DNA from: an uncultured Victivallaceae bacterium | GTDB taxonomy: Bacteria; Verrucomicrobiota; Lentisphaeria; Victivallales; Victivallaceae | DNA length: 12,393 nt | Reading direction: 5' to 3' | NCBI GenBank assembly: GCA_934663655.1 | Contig: CAKUKT010000046.1 | Span: 1-12,393 of the forward strand | Shown: piece after piece, positions 6,386 through 12,393 of the stretch | How positions within the stretch are numbered: position 1 is the first letter of the stretch | Layout of the letters: each line of letters opens with the position of its first letter | The notes under the pieces: model-generated | Told to the model about the DNA's origin: nothing | The model's database searches: none | What the model saw: only the letters and a program-made list of their open reading frames with translations | Position numbers and translations under genes: made by a program

Positions 6386-6757
6386 TCACACCACCAGAAT
6401 TATCCCGATGAACTCAGGTGTGCCCAGTCGAAATAATACCTCCGGCAAGTTGCACTCCGCGTCGGCCGGATACCGGCTGACCGGCGGCAATCCGACGCCG
6501 TCATCCATTCCATTGCCGCGATGACCGGATTTTTTCGACACTTCCCGCGGCCCCGCTCCGGGGCGTTGTCTCAAAACAGCGGCGCGGCCTTCATCTCCCC
6601 GCCGCCTCGCTGGACAGGACAATCCGGCGCGGCCCTCATTTCCCCGCCGCCTCTCCGGACAGGACAACCCGGCGCGGCCTTCATCTCCCCGCCGCCTCTC
6701 CGCCCCCCCCGGCGCTCCCCCGATGAACAACCGGAACCAGTCGTCCCCGTTCCGCAT
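6386..6757 (-). CDS. Doubtful 123-residue repeat-containing ORF upstream of the XRE gene
   Basis: This is an unrecognised reading frame that may not be a gene. For it: its TGA (6386-6388) touches the ATG of the XRE gene; a promoter-like pair lies just upstream; and between repeat units 1 and 2, three of five base differences are silent in this frame against one of five in the opposing plus-strand frame. Against it: no ribosome binding site precedes the ATG at 6755-6757, that ATG lies about where transcription would start, the composition is arginine/glycine-rich low complexity (RRRGDEGRAGLSCP-type repeats), and no domain is recognisable. An untranslated leader for the XRE gene is an equal alternative. 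The stretch 6386-6580 holds nothing else I can identify. Confidence 0.25.
   Translation of the reverse strand: MRNGDDWFRLFIGGAPGGAERRRGDEGRAGLSCPERRRGNEGRAGLSCPARRRGDEGRAAVLRQRPGAGPREVSKKSGHRGNGMDDGVGLPPVSRYPADAECNLPEVLFRLGTPEFIGIILVV
6581..6702. repeat. 45-bp tandem repeat, about 2.7 copies
   Basis: Units begin at 6581, 6626 and 6671, each opening GGCGCGGCC(T/C)TCAT and containing CCCCGCCGCCTC and GGACAGGACAA. Units 1 and 2 differ at five of 45 bases. The third copy breaks off near 6702 and runs into a C-rich tract. The period is a multiple of three, so frames on both strands stay open through it. It is strongly strand-biased, with C-rich stretches on the plus strand. Confidence 0.9.
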
Positions 6758-6762
6758 TACAG

Positions 6763-6791
6763 AATATATTACCGGTTTGTGGAAAAAACAA
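6763..6791 (-). promoter_or_regulatory. Candidate promoter for the XRE/membrane-protein unit
   Basis: The minus strand has TTGTTT (6786-6791), a 17-nt spacer and TATATT (6763-6768). Transcription would start near 6756, giving a leader of about 370 nt before the XRE ATG if no gene is translated in between. The -10 box is good and the -35 is moderate. Confidence 0.45.
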
Positions 6792-6811
6792 GAAAAGTTT
6801 CCGGATCGGAC

Positions 6812-6840
6812 TTGAAACTTAACAAAACTTGATTTATCTT
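6812..6840 (+). promoter_or_regulatory. Candidate promoter for the heptosyltransferase-like gene
   Basis: The plus strand has TTGAAA (6812-6817), a 17-nt spacer and TATCTT (6835-6840). Transcription would start near 6847, leaving an AT-rich leader of about 85 nt. It is divergent from the XRE-unit promoter, whose -35 ends 20 nt away, so one regulator could act on both. Confidence 0.5.
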
Positions 6841-6857
6841 AAGCAAAGCAATAACTT

Positions 6858-6878
6858 TTTCGATTTTTTTCGTCGAAA
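6858..6878. other. Small inverted repeat in the leader of the heptosyltransferase-like gene
   Basis: TTTCGA (6858-6863) and TCGAAA (6873-6878) form a 6-bp inverted repeat around a 9-nt T-rich loop, just after the predicted transcription start. It could be an operator or a weak hairpin, or chance in AT-rich DNA. Confidence 0.3.
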
Positions 6879-6931
6879 TGTGCGTTTTTAACCCCCTAAA
6901 CAGCCGGGAAAGGATGGTTCATTAATTTAAA

Positions 6932-8059
6932 ATGAAGTCAATTTGCTGCAAAAACACTAATTTTTCTAACCATCACAAAGAGATAACTTCTCCCCGTTCC
7001 GGCGAATTGACCCAGACCGACCCCGCCGGAACCATCCGTTTCGACTTCAATGACGGGCTTACCGTGGAAAACACCTCCGCGGTTCCGCTGCGGCTGCGGG
7101 TATTCGATCTGGACGGCGGCAACACATTTTTTGACGATATCGTCGCGCCGGGCCGGTGCCATCAGGAGCTGCGACGTTACTTCCTGCGGCTCGGCTTCGA
7201 ACTTCGGGACATGAAAAGCTCCCGTTCCCGCTTCACTTACCACTTCAACGCCACCGGCAAAAAGGTGCTCTTCGACTTCTCTTGCGCCCGGCTTCGGGAG
7301 TGTATCGCCTGGATGACTGCGGTGGAGCAATTCGTAAACCGCCATCGCTGCCGCCCGCAGCTGATGATGCCGCCGGAAGCAATCCGGCTGTTCGCGTCAT
7401 CATATCGAAACTGGCATTTCCTGCCGCCGGGAAGTCCGGTTGATGAATGTTTCGCAACTTACCGGATGGCCCTGCATCCACCGGAGAACCGGCGCGATAC
7501 TCCGATCGACCATCACCACGTCGCCCTGCACCGTTTCGGAGCCTCGCTCCTCGGGGTCCCCCCTGCCGACATCCCGCCGCAACTGCGCCCGCCCGCACCG
7601 CCGTGCCGAACCTCCGACCGCCCCTGCGTATATCTGCGCACCAATGCCGCCTATTTCGCCTGGGAATGGCGTCATCCGTGGGGCTGGGAAACCGTATCCG
7701 ACTGGCTTGCACGGCGGAATATCGACGTCCGCGCCATCCCCGTTCCGGAAACGGAAATCGTCGCTCACGCCGCTGAAATCTCCACCGCAAAATGTCTGAT
7801 CGGTCCACCGGACGCGGCCGCCTGGCTCGCCTGGGCTTACGGCGTCAAAGTGGTGCTGATCTCCGGCACCTCGCTGCCCGGCACGGAAATTCCCGGCGCG
7901 TGCCACATCTGTGAACTCTCCGGCTGCAACGGCTGCCGTCACCGGGAGTGGGATCCGGATAATCCGGACTACCGGCAATGCCCGCGCCACCGGGGATGTG
8001 AATGCACATTCAACATCTCCCCCGAACGGGTGATTGCCGGTCTCAAAACGGTGATTTGA
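6932..8059 (+). CDS. Autotransporter O-heptosyltransferase-like protein (TibC/Aah type), divergent
   Basis: The 375-residue protein looks like the strand-loop-strand autotransporter heptosyltransferases, which add heptose to serines of secreted autotransporters in the cytoplasm. Visible features in order: an N-terminal beta domain (IRFDFNDGLTVEN ~35-47, LRLRVFDLDGGNTFFDDI ~53-70, FTYHFNATGKKVLFDF ~101-116); a helix resembling the family GTLGDTLAW region but reading ARLRECIAW (~119-127); VALHRFGASLLGVPPADIPP (~197-216); a Rossmann-like half with EWRHPWGWETVSDWL (~245-259) and AAAWLAWAYGVKVVLISGTS (~295-314); and a C-terminal Cys cluster C324, C327, C332, C335, C350, C356 and C358, with CPRHRGCECTFNISPERVI matching the family's Fe(III) 'iron finger'. 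As I recall the family, the catalytic Asp region and the SSG-type donor loop are altered (GPPDAA here). No autotransporter is adjacent. The best purine-rich site lies 18 nt before the ATG, so initiation may be weak. The family is likely; activity is uncertain. Confidence 0.72.
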   Translation: MKSICCKNTNFSNHHKEITSPRSGELTQTDPAGTIRFDFNDGLTVENTSAVPLRLRVFDLDGGNTFFDDIVAPGRCHQELRRYFLRLGFELRDMKSSRSRFTYHFNATGKKVLFDFSCARLRECIAWMTAVEQFVNRHRCRPQLMMPPEAIRLFASSYRNWHFLPPGSPVDECFATYRMALHPPENRRDTPIDHHHVALHRFGASLLGVPPADIPPQLRPPAPPCRTSDRPCVYLRTNAAYFAWEWRHPWGWETVSDWLARRNIDVRAIPVPETEIVAHAAEISTAKCLIGPPDAAAWLAWAYGVKVVLISGTSLPGTEIPGACHICELSGCNGCRHREWDPDNPDYRQCPRHRGCECTFNISPERVIAGLKTVI

Positions 8060-8065
8060 AGCGGT

Positions 8066-9250
8066 TTATTCGCCGCGCGCCGCCATCAGCTTCATCTGCT
8101 CGAGCGACATCCAGAGCATCCGGGGCAGATGGAAGAAGGTTTTCCACTTACCGCCCTTGAGCATATGGGTAGGTTCACCGCGGCGGTTCAGGTAGGCGAA
8201 CCACTCCGGATATTCCGGATCGCGGAAGTGGGTGAAACTGTATTCGTCGATCATCTGAAAATAATCGAGGAACTTCTGCTCGCCGGTGAGGCGGTAGGCG
8301 TAGAGCGAAGCGATGGTGGCCTCATTGTGCACCCACCACAACTTCATGTCGTGCTGAAGTTCGACATGCGGCTTGCCGAGCGCGTCCATGAAGTAGAAGA
8401 TACCGCCGTAAACCGGGTCGAGGCCAAATTTGAACTGCGCATCGACATAGTCGGCGGCCCGCCGGATCAACTCCTCATCGTGATGCTTCTCGGCGTAACG
8501 CAGCACAAACCACATCGACTCCAGACCATGGCCGGGATTGAGGGCGCGGCCGTCACAGGATTCGAGATCGAAGGAGCCGTCCGGCCGGACATTCTCAAAA
8601 ATGACCCGGAGCTCCGGATTGAAGAACTTGTCCATCACCGTCATCACCGCTTCCCGGCAATCCTTTTCGTAACGGTCGGTGCCGAGCGCTTCACCGAGCA
8701 CGGTCCCGAGGTTGGCGAGCATCATGTAATTGCCGTGGGCAAGATAGGTACCGCGACCGGGCAGCGATTTCTCATATTTACCCTTGGGATTGTCGATTCG
8801 CGAAATGTAGTTGCTCATCGCCGACTCCGCCTCGGCACGGTACTTCTCCTTGCCGGTGGCCGCGTAGAGTGCGGCGGCTCCCATGGCGGCGAAACAGCTG
8901 GAGAAAATGCTGTAGTTGCAGATGGCCGGTTCACCTTGCCGGTTCAGCGCGAAATAGTAACTGCCGTCCTCCAGACGACCGTGGCTCTGCAGGAAATCAA
9001 ACCCCTGTTCAGCGATTTCAAGCCAATCCTCGCGACCGGCGCCGTATTCGCTGCGGTAGAGTTCAGCGAACATGTAGACGATTCTCCACTGCATCCACAT
9101 GAACTTGCCGCAGTCATAGACCGAACCGTCGCGATCAAGAAAGGTGAAATAGCCGCCGTATTCCCGGTCGACGCAGTGATCCTGCCAGAAGGGAATCACC
9201 CGGTTCAGCAACTCGTTTTCGTAACGTTCAATATAGGGCTGCCAGTTCAT
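8066..9250 (-). CDS. N-acylglucosamine 2-epimerase (AGE) family protein
   Basis: AGE-family enzymes are (alpha/alpha)6-barrel sugar isomerases that interconvert GlcNAc/ManNAc, mannose/glucose/fructose, or the reducing end of cellobiose. The 394-residue length is normal. Likely catalytic and binding residues are R56 (MQWRIVYM), H241 and E244 (ALNPGHGLESMW), the substrate platform KLWWVHNEA (W305, W306, H308, E310), and H374 (GGKWKTFFHLPR). The NPGH...E and FHLPR pair is typical of GlcNAc 2-epimerase and its renin-binding-protein relatives, but specificity cannot be settled from motifs. There is no signal peptide, so it is cytoplasmic. The ATG lies in an ATGA overlap with the preceding hydrolase gene, with AAAGG about 12 nt upstream, so translation is probably coupled. 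It may epimerise a sugar released by that hydrolase. It ends 6 nt from the facing heptosyltransferase-like gene, with no terminator visible. Confidence 0.92.
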   Translation of the reverse strand: MNWQPYIERYENELLNRVIPFWQDHCVDREYGGYFTFLDRDGSVYDCGKFMWMQWRIVYMFAELYRSEYGAGREDWLEIAEQGFDFLQSHGRLEDGSYYFALNRQGEPAICNYSIFSSCFAAMGAAALYAATGKEKYRAEAESAMSNYISRIDNPKGKYEKSLPGRGTYLAHGNYMMLANLGTVLGEALGTDRYEKDCREAVMTVMDKFFNPELRVIFENVRPDGSFDLESCDGRALNPGHGLESMWFVLRYAEKHHDEELIRRAADYVDAQFKFGLDPVYGGIFYFMDALGKPHVELQHDMKLWWVHNEATIASLYAYRLTGEQKFLDYFQMIDEYSFTHFRDPEYPEWFAYLNRRGEPTHMLKGGKWKTFFHLPRMLWMSLEQMKLMAARGE

Positions 9251-10980
9251 TTTCCGTCGCTGCCTTTCACATTTTTTATCTCGTTGAACATCTCCGGTTT
9301 CCCGGTGAGAACCATGGTTTCATAAAGTTCCACCTCGTCGATATCCTCCCGCTGCCTGAGCCGGCGCATATCCTCAACATAATTGTAATTGGCCGGCGGG
9401 AATGCCATCTCCCGGAACACCCCGATCTTAACTTTTGCCGCATCCTCAGCGGACAGGCCGATATCTTCGACCTTGTCGCAGCCGAGCAGCATGATCCCAT
9501 CGATCGAACCATCGGCAATGTAACGGCTGTAGAGCCACGGAAGCGGCCCGAACATCCGGGCATAACTGTTGCCGGCGACCTTGCCGTCGGCGGTCGGCTG
9601 CGGCACCCCGGAGATATAGAGCGGACGCCCGCCGATCTCCGCCTTGCAGCGGCGCAGATATTCGGCCACCCCTTCTGCCCGCAGTTCAAACAACTTGCGT
9701 TTATCAAATTTATCCTTCCAGATGTCCAACCCGTAACGCTGGAGAAATTTCTCACGCACCTCGGGGTTGTATCCGTAATCCCCCGGATTGGGGTAACGGC
9801 TGTGGGTGCGCAGGTTCATCATGTAACCGTCGAAAGGATAGGCCGCCAGTTCCCGGAACCGCCGCACCCGATATTCGAGCGATTCCGGCACATTGAACTC
9901 CGCCACCCCATAGAAATAACGCTGACGCGGCACTTCACCGAGCTTGAAGCCGATCTGCCGCCGGTTGCCGAAGCTGTCGAACCCGGCGGAATTGAACACA
10001 GCGAAATTAAAGGGAACATTGGGATTGCGTTTGGAATCGAGCACCGTCGCCCAGACCGAGGAGACCTTGCGCCCCCGCACATTGTAGACCTCGCAGAGGC
10101 CGCGCGCCGCATTGGCGGCAATGGTGTAGCCGCTGTCGCGGTCGCTGCCTGGAAAGGATTTGCTGAGCTGAAGTTTCACATAGGGATCAGTGATGTTGAG
10201 CTGATCAATTTCAATGAAGTTGCGGCCGTCATCAGTGACCCCGGAACGGAAAACAAACTTCCCGGCATAGGGACGGTAAACCCGGTTGTCGGCGCTGGTG
10301 AGAATTTCAAGGTCTCCACCGTCGAAACGAACCGGCGGCCGCCCCTTGACCCGATTGGTCACAACAATCCGGCCGATCGGATATTCCATCGCTTCGCGGT
10401 TGATCTGTTCGAGCTGCTCATCGGAGAGGTCCAGCCGGGGATTGAGCTGCGCGTATCCCTCGGGATGTTCCCGGTAATAGGGATCCATCAGCGGATAGCT
10501 GAAAGTGCGCGCGGCCGCCTCGGGATCCAGGGCGGCATCGGGAGGCGTCATCGGTCCCGACGAATCGTCGAACACACTCTCCCAGCACCAGACCTCCATA
10601 CCATACTTGTGGCCGAGCCGGATGGTCTCGGCGACCGGATCGTATTCTTTGAGGGTCGCAATAAAACGCCTGGCCCCCCGCACATCGAACCAGTGATAAT
10701 CGCCATCCGTACCGTACTGCTTGCTCAGCGAAGTCGGATAAATGGTAAGCCCGTTGGCATTGACCCGCAGATAGATTTTCGCCAGTCCGCCCTCGGCCAT
10801 CTCCCGGATCCGTTGTTCGTATGCCTCGAGCGTCAGCCGGTCGGGAGCGCCGATCTTGTCGTAGAATGCGTAATCGAGAAAGTCGATGGTACTCGAAAAA
10901 ATCGGGCCGTCAGACGCCACCTTTTCCGCTCCGGAAACAACCAGCGCCGCTCCGCATAACATGGTCAGTAATTTTTTCAT
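9247..10980 (-). CDS. Secreted glycoside-hydrolase-like protein (GHL10-type TIM barrel, putative)
   Basis: From the ATG at 10978-10980 the protein has 577 residues and a Sec signal peptide (MKKLLTMLCGAALVVSGA, probable cut near residue 18), so it acts in the periplasm or outside. The segments FLDYAFYDKI, YEQRIREMAEGGLAKIYLRV (~54-73), RLGHKYGMEVWCWESVFDD (~121-139) and YPFDGYMMNLRTHSR (~381-395), followed by NPEVREKFLQRYGLDIW, resemble glycoside-hydrolase-like family 10 barrels. There the DGxxx strand and the REKFxxRYG helix recur. A beta-rich insert at ~197-340 interrupts the barrel and may be a sugar-binding sandwich. No catalytic acids can be named. This start is preferred over a GTG 12 nt upstream: AAGGGTGGGG (10987-10996) lies 6 nt away and the signal peptide then begins at residue 1. 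The gene overlaps the epimerase by 4 nt, and the regulator lies upstream on the same strand. Substrate unknown. Confidence 0.75.
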   Translation of the reverse strand: MKKLLTMLCGAALVVSGAEKVASDGPIFSSTIDFLDYAFYDKIGAPDRLTLEAYEQRIREMAEGGLAKIYLRVNANGLTIYPTSLSKQYGTDGDYHWFDVRGARRFIATLKEYDPVAETIRLGHKYGMEVWCWESVFDDSSGPMTPPDAALDPEAAARTFSYPLMDPYYREHPEGYAQLNPRLDLSDEQLEQINREAMEYPIGRIVVTNRVKGRPPVRFDGGDLEILTSADNRVYRPYAGKFVFRSGVTDDGRNFIEIDQLNITDPYVKLQLSKSFPGSDRDSGYTIAANAARGLCEVYNVRGRKVSSVWATVLDSKRNPNVPFNFAVFNSAGFDSFGNRRQIGFKLGEVPRQRYFYGVAEFNVPESLEYRVRRFRELAAYPFDGYMMNLRTHSRYPNPGDYGYNPEVREKFLQRYGLDIWKDKFDKRKLFELRAEGVAEYLRRCKAEIGGRPLYISGVPQPTADGKVAGNSYARMFGPLPWLYSRYIADGSIDGIMLLGCDKVEDIGLSAEDAAKVKIGVFREMAFPPANYNYVEDMRRLRQREDIDEVELYETMVLTGKPEMFNEIKNVKGSDGK

Positions 10981-10986
10981 CAATAG

Positions 10987-10996
10987 CCCCACCCTT
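10987..10996 (-). promoter_or_regulatory. Ribosome binding site for the secreted hydrolase-like gene
   Basis: The minus strand reads AAGGGTGGGG, 6 nt before the ATG at 10978-10980. It supports that start over the upstream GTG at 10990-10992, which lies inside the site. Confidence 0.6.
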
Positions 10997-11003
10997 CAGC
11001 TTG

Positions 11004-11025
11004 CTTAGATATATAAATAGTTAAG
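11004..11025. promoter_or_regulatory. Imperfect palindrome, candidate operator of the hydrolase-epimerase unit
   Basis: CTTAGATATATAAATAGTTAAG matches its own reverse complement at 16 of 22 positions, with CTTA/TAAG ends around an A/T core that contains the likely -10 sequence of the minus-strand promoter. No good -35 box is present, which would suit a regulated promoter. The half-site GTTAAG also occurs at the regulator's own promoter (12341-12346). Binding by that regulator is inference. The rest of the gap, to 11173, holds two short GC hairpins without T-tracts and nothing else I can identify. Confidence 0.35.
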
Positions 11026-11173
11026 AAGAAAAAACCTCATCCCCTGCCGAGCAAATCTTTTTCTTACCGTGATAGAATGAATTTTTTCACCGAATCCGCC
11101 GCACAACCGCCGGCGACGGCAGCCACGCGGAAGCCGTCTGTTCAGCAGCGCTCCGAACGGGAGCGATCACACG

Positions 11174-12214
11174 TCAGTCGCGCTTCATGATGCTCGGCGT
11201 CTGGGACAGTCGGAAACAGCACGGTTGACAATCGGGGGATTTCTCACCGCGGATCAGCATCCGCAGCATGTTGACCAGCTTGTCGGCGCCGTCGTGCAGT
11301 TCGAAGTCAAAACACGAATAGGGCGTTATCGCCGGAACCATCTGCGCATTGGAACCATGAACCACAATGGATATGTCGTCAGGGAACCGCAACCGGTGAC
11401 GGGTGAGAATCTGATGAAGCAACGGCAGACTCCAATGGTTGGCGACCAGAACCGCGTCCGGACGGGAACCGGAACCAAACGCCGCGTCTACCGCCCGCCC
11501 CGCATCGGTGGAATCGGGAGCGATCACTTCGAGATATTCAAGCTGTTTGCGTTCGCAAGCGCTGCGCAGGTATTCGGAGAGTGAATTCCGAACCGCCTCG
11601 GCATCACCACCGACACCGAAGAACAATAGCCGCTTATGGCCGCTGGCGGCAAGGGTGCGCACCACATCGACCGCCGCTCCGGCGTAGTCAAGTTTCAGGA
11701 ACGGGATCGTCGGCACTCCGGTATCCTGAACCGCCACCGCCGGAACCCCGGAACTGCAGAGCTGACGCAGTGATTCCGGAGACTGGCGGTTGATGACGAT
11801 CACGCCATCCATGCCGATATCCTCGAGTGCGCTGAAATTACCGTAGGAGAGCATCACCAGATAACCGGCGGCATCGGCGGCGCGATGGATCTCCAGCAGC
11901 AGGCGGCCGATCTTGCTGTTGTTCTCCAGCCCGTTCTCGGAGATCATCACCACAATCACACAGCGGCGAACCATTTTCAGCCGCACCGGATGACGCGGCA
12001 GATCGGTGACGAAAGTTCCGCTGCCGCGTTTCTTGCGCAGATACCCCTGCTCGATCAGCATCACGCAGGCCTGACGAACCGTAATCTGCGTTACTCCGAA
12101 CTTGTTCTTGATTTCAGTTTCAGAATAGAATTTATCTCCGATGGCGAAACGACCACTGGAAAGCTCCTGAAGGAGATAATTCTGAATTTCCTGATACTTC
12201 AACAGTCCGGGCAT
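11174..12214 (-). CDS. GntR-type regulator with LacI-like sugar-binding domain
   Basis: From the ATG at 12212-12214 this gives 346 residues. Residues ~3-70 are a GntR winged helix (KYQEIQNYLLQELSSG, SETEIKNKFGVTQITVRQAC, GYLRKKRGSGTFV). Residues ~82-335 resemble the periplasmic-binding fold of LacI regulators (LKLDYAGAAVDVVRTL, SGHKRLLFFGVG, RPDAVLVANHWSLPLL, RFPDDISIVVHGSN). AraR-type proteins have the same layout; they repress sugar operons until a sugar binds. Placement upstream of the hydrolase and epimerase, on the same strand, suggests it controls them. The frame stays open to a TTG at 12349 and includes an ATG at 12328, but a strong promoter (12332-12360) puts the transcript start near 12325, and AAGGA lies about 12 nt before ATG 12214. 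The shorter form also matches the family N-terminus. The ATG at 12286 remains possible. Confidence 0.88.
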   Translation of the reverse strand: MPGLLKYQEIQNYLLQELSSGRFAIGDKFYSETEIKNKFGVTQITVRQACVMLIEQGYLRKKRGSGTFVTDLPRHPVRLKMVRRCVIVVMISENGLENNSKIGRLLLEIHRAADAAGYLVMLSYGNFSALEDIGMDGVIVINRQSPESLRQLCSSGVPAVAVQDTGVPTIPFLKLDYAGAAVDVVRTLAASGHKRLLFFGVGGDAEAVRNSLSEYLRSACERKQLEYLEVIAPDSTDAGRAVDAAFGSGSRPDAVLVANHWSLPLLHQILTRHRLRFPDDISIVVHGSNAQMVPAITPYSCFDFELHDGADKLVNMLRMLIRGEKSPDCQPCCFRLSQTPSIMKRD

Positions 12215-12331
12215 TTCTCGCTTAATTCCTTTTGATTCCGCCGACGATAGAAAACCCCCGGACGGGCATTCTGCCAATCCGTTCATTTTGCCGATGGCGT
12301 TGTTCTGGTTATCTTTATCCAACTTCATTGA

Positions 12332-12360
12332 AATATAACCGTTAAGCAATCAAAAATCAA
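12332..12360 (-). promoter_or_regulatory. Sigma-70-type promoter of the GntR/LacI-type regulator gene
   Basis: The minus strand has TTGATT (12355-12360), a 17-nt spacer and TATATT (12332-12337). CTTAAC, seen on the plus strand as GTTAAG at 12341-12346, lies just upstream of the -10 box, as it does in the hydrolase promoter, which may mark an autoregulatory site. The stretch 12215-12331 would be the leader of this gene; nothing else is seen there or in 12361-12393. Confidence 0.55.
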
Positions 12361-12393
12361 GCTTTCAGTTGATAAAAAATAGCATGATATTTT

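Noticed and set aside
6581..6702. CRISPR array
   Set aside because: The copies are directly tandem with no spacers, only 2.7 units are present, and no cas gene is near.
6521..6832. A plus-strand proline-rich frame through the 45-bp repeat
   Set aside because: Most differences between repeat copies change its amino acids, it has no ribosome binding site, and it overruns the AT-rich promoter region.
8129..9325. A 398-codon plus-strand open frame opposite the epimerase
   Set aside because: It is a shadow of a well-recognised AGE-family gene and shows no domain or ribosome binding site.
9802..10959. A 385-codon plus-strand open frame opposite the hydrolase-like gene
   Set aside because: The opposite strand encodes a signal peptide, a good ribosome binding site and barrel-like motifs; this frame shows none of these.
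10993..11060. Classic sigma-70 promoter for the hydrolase-epimerase unit
   Set aside because: A TATATA-like -10 is present, but no acceptable -35 is found at 15-19 nt spacing, so only the palindrome was reported.
11115..11165. Intrinsic terminator for the regulator gene
   Set aside because: Two hairpins exist (GACGGC/GCCGTC at 11115-11138 and CGCTCC/GGAGCG at 11149-11165), but neither is followed by a T-tract on the minus strand.

Overview
The window reads as bacterial chromosome of high GC content, with AT-rich DNA confined to promoter regions. Most genes are ordinary Gram-negative-type housekeeping genes: rsmE end, uvrC, rng, fmt and folK. Three things point to the Lentisphaerota (Victivallis-like) or a close PVC relative: the secreted glycoside-hydrolase-like protein next to a sugar epimerase, a GntR/LacI-hybrid regulator, and an autotransporter-heptosyltransferase-like gene. 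That placement is inference from gene style, not from a marker gene.

Layout. At 2-856 (+), the C-terminal end of an RsmE-type 16S rRNA methyltransferase runs without a stop codon into a TPR/LysM lipoprotein. At 821-5001 (-) lies a three-gene run, fmt-rng-uvrC, with 27 and 29 nt gaps; its last gene overlaps the lipoprotein gene tail to tail. folK (+, 5087-5569) diverges from fmt, and the two -10 boxes lie face to face in an 85-nt gap. At 5563-6385 (-) an XRE-type regulator and a small single-pass membrane protein overlap by 11 nt and share a glycine/asparagine-rich motif. Upstream of them lies a 45-bp tandem repeat inside a doubtful small ORF, then an AT-rich divergent promoter region. At 6932-8059 (+) is a divergent relative of the autotransporter O-heptosyltransferases (TibC/Aah type) with a cysteine-rich 'iron finger'.

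At 8066-12214 (-) is a sugar-utilisation block: a GntR/LacI-hybrid regulator with its own promoter, then a secreted TIM-barrel-like glycoside hydrolase homologue joined by an ATGA overlap to an N-acylglucosamine 2-epimerase family gene. A natural reading is regulator, exported hydrolase, cytoplasmic sugar isomerisation; the substrate cannot be told from sequence.

The items most worth a second look are the stop-less RsmE/lipoprotein junction, the motif shared by the XRE protein and its membrane partner (it resembles the repeated G/N-rich motifs of amyloid-type signalling partners), and the orphan heptosyltransferase-like gene whose expected active-site positions look changed. No tRNA, rRNA, CRISPR array, insertion sequence or convincing intrinsic terminator was seen.
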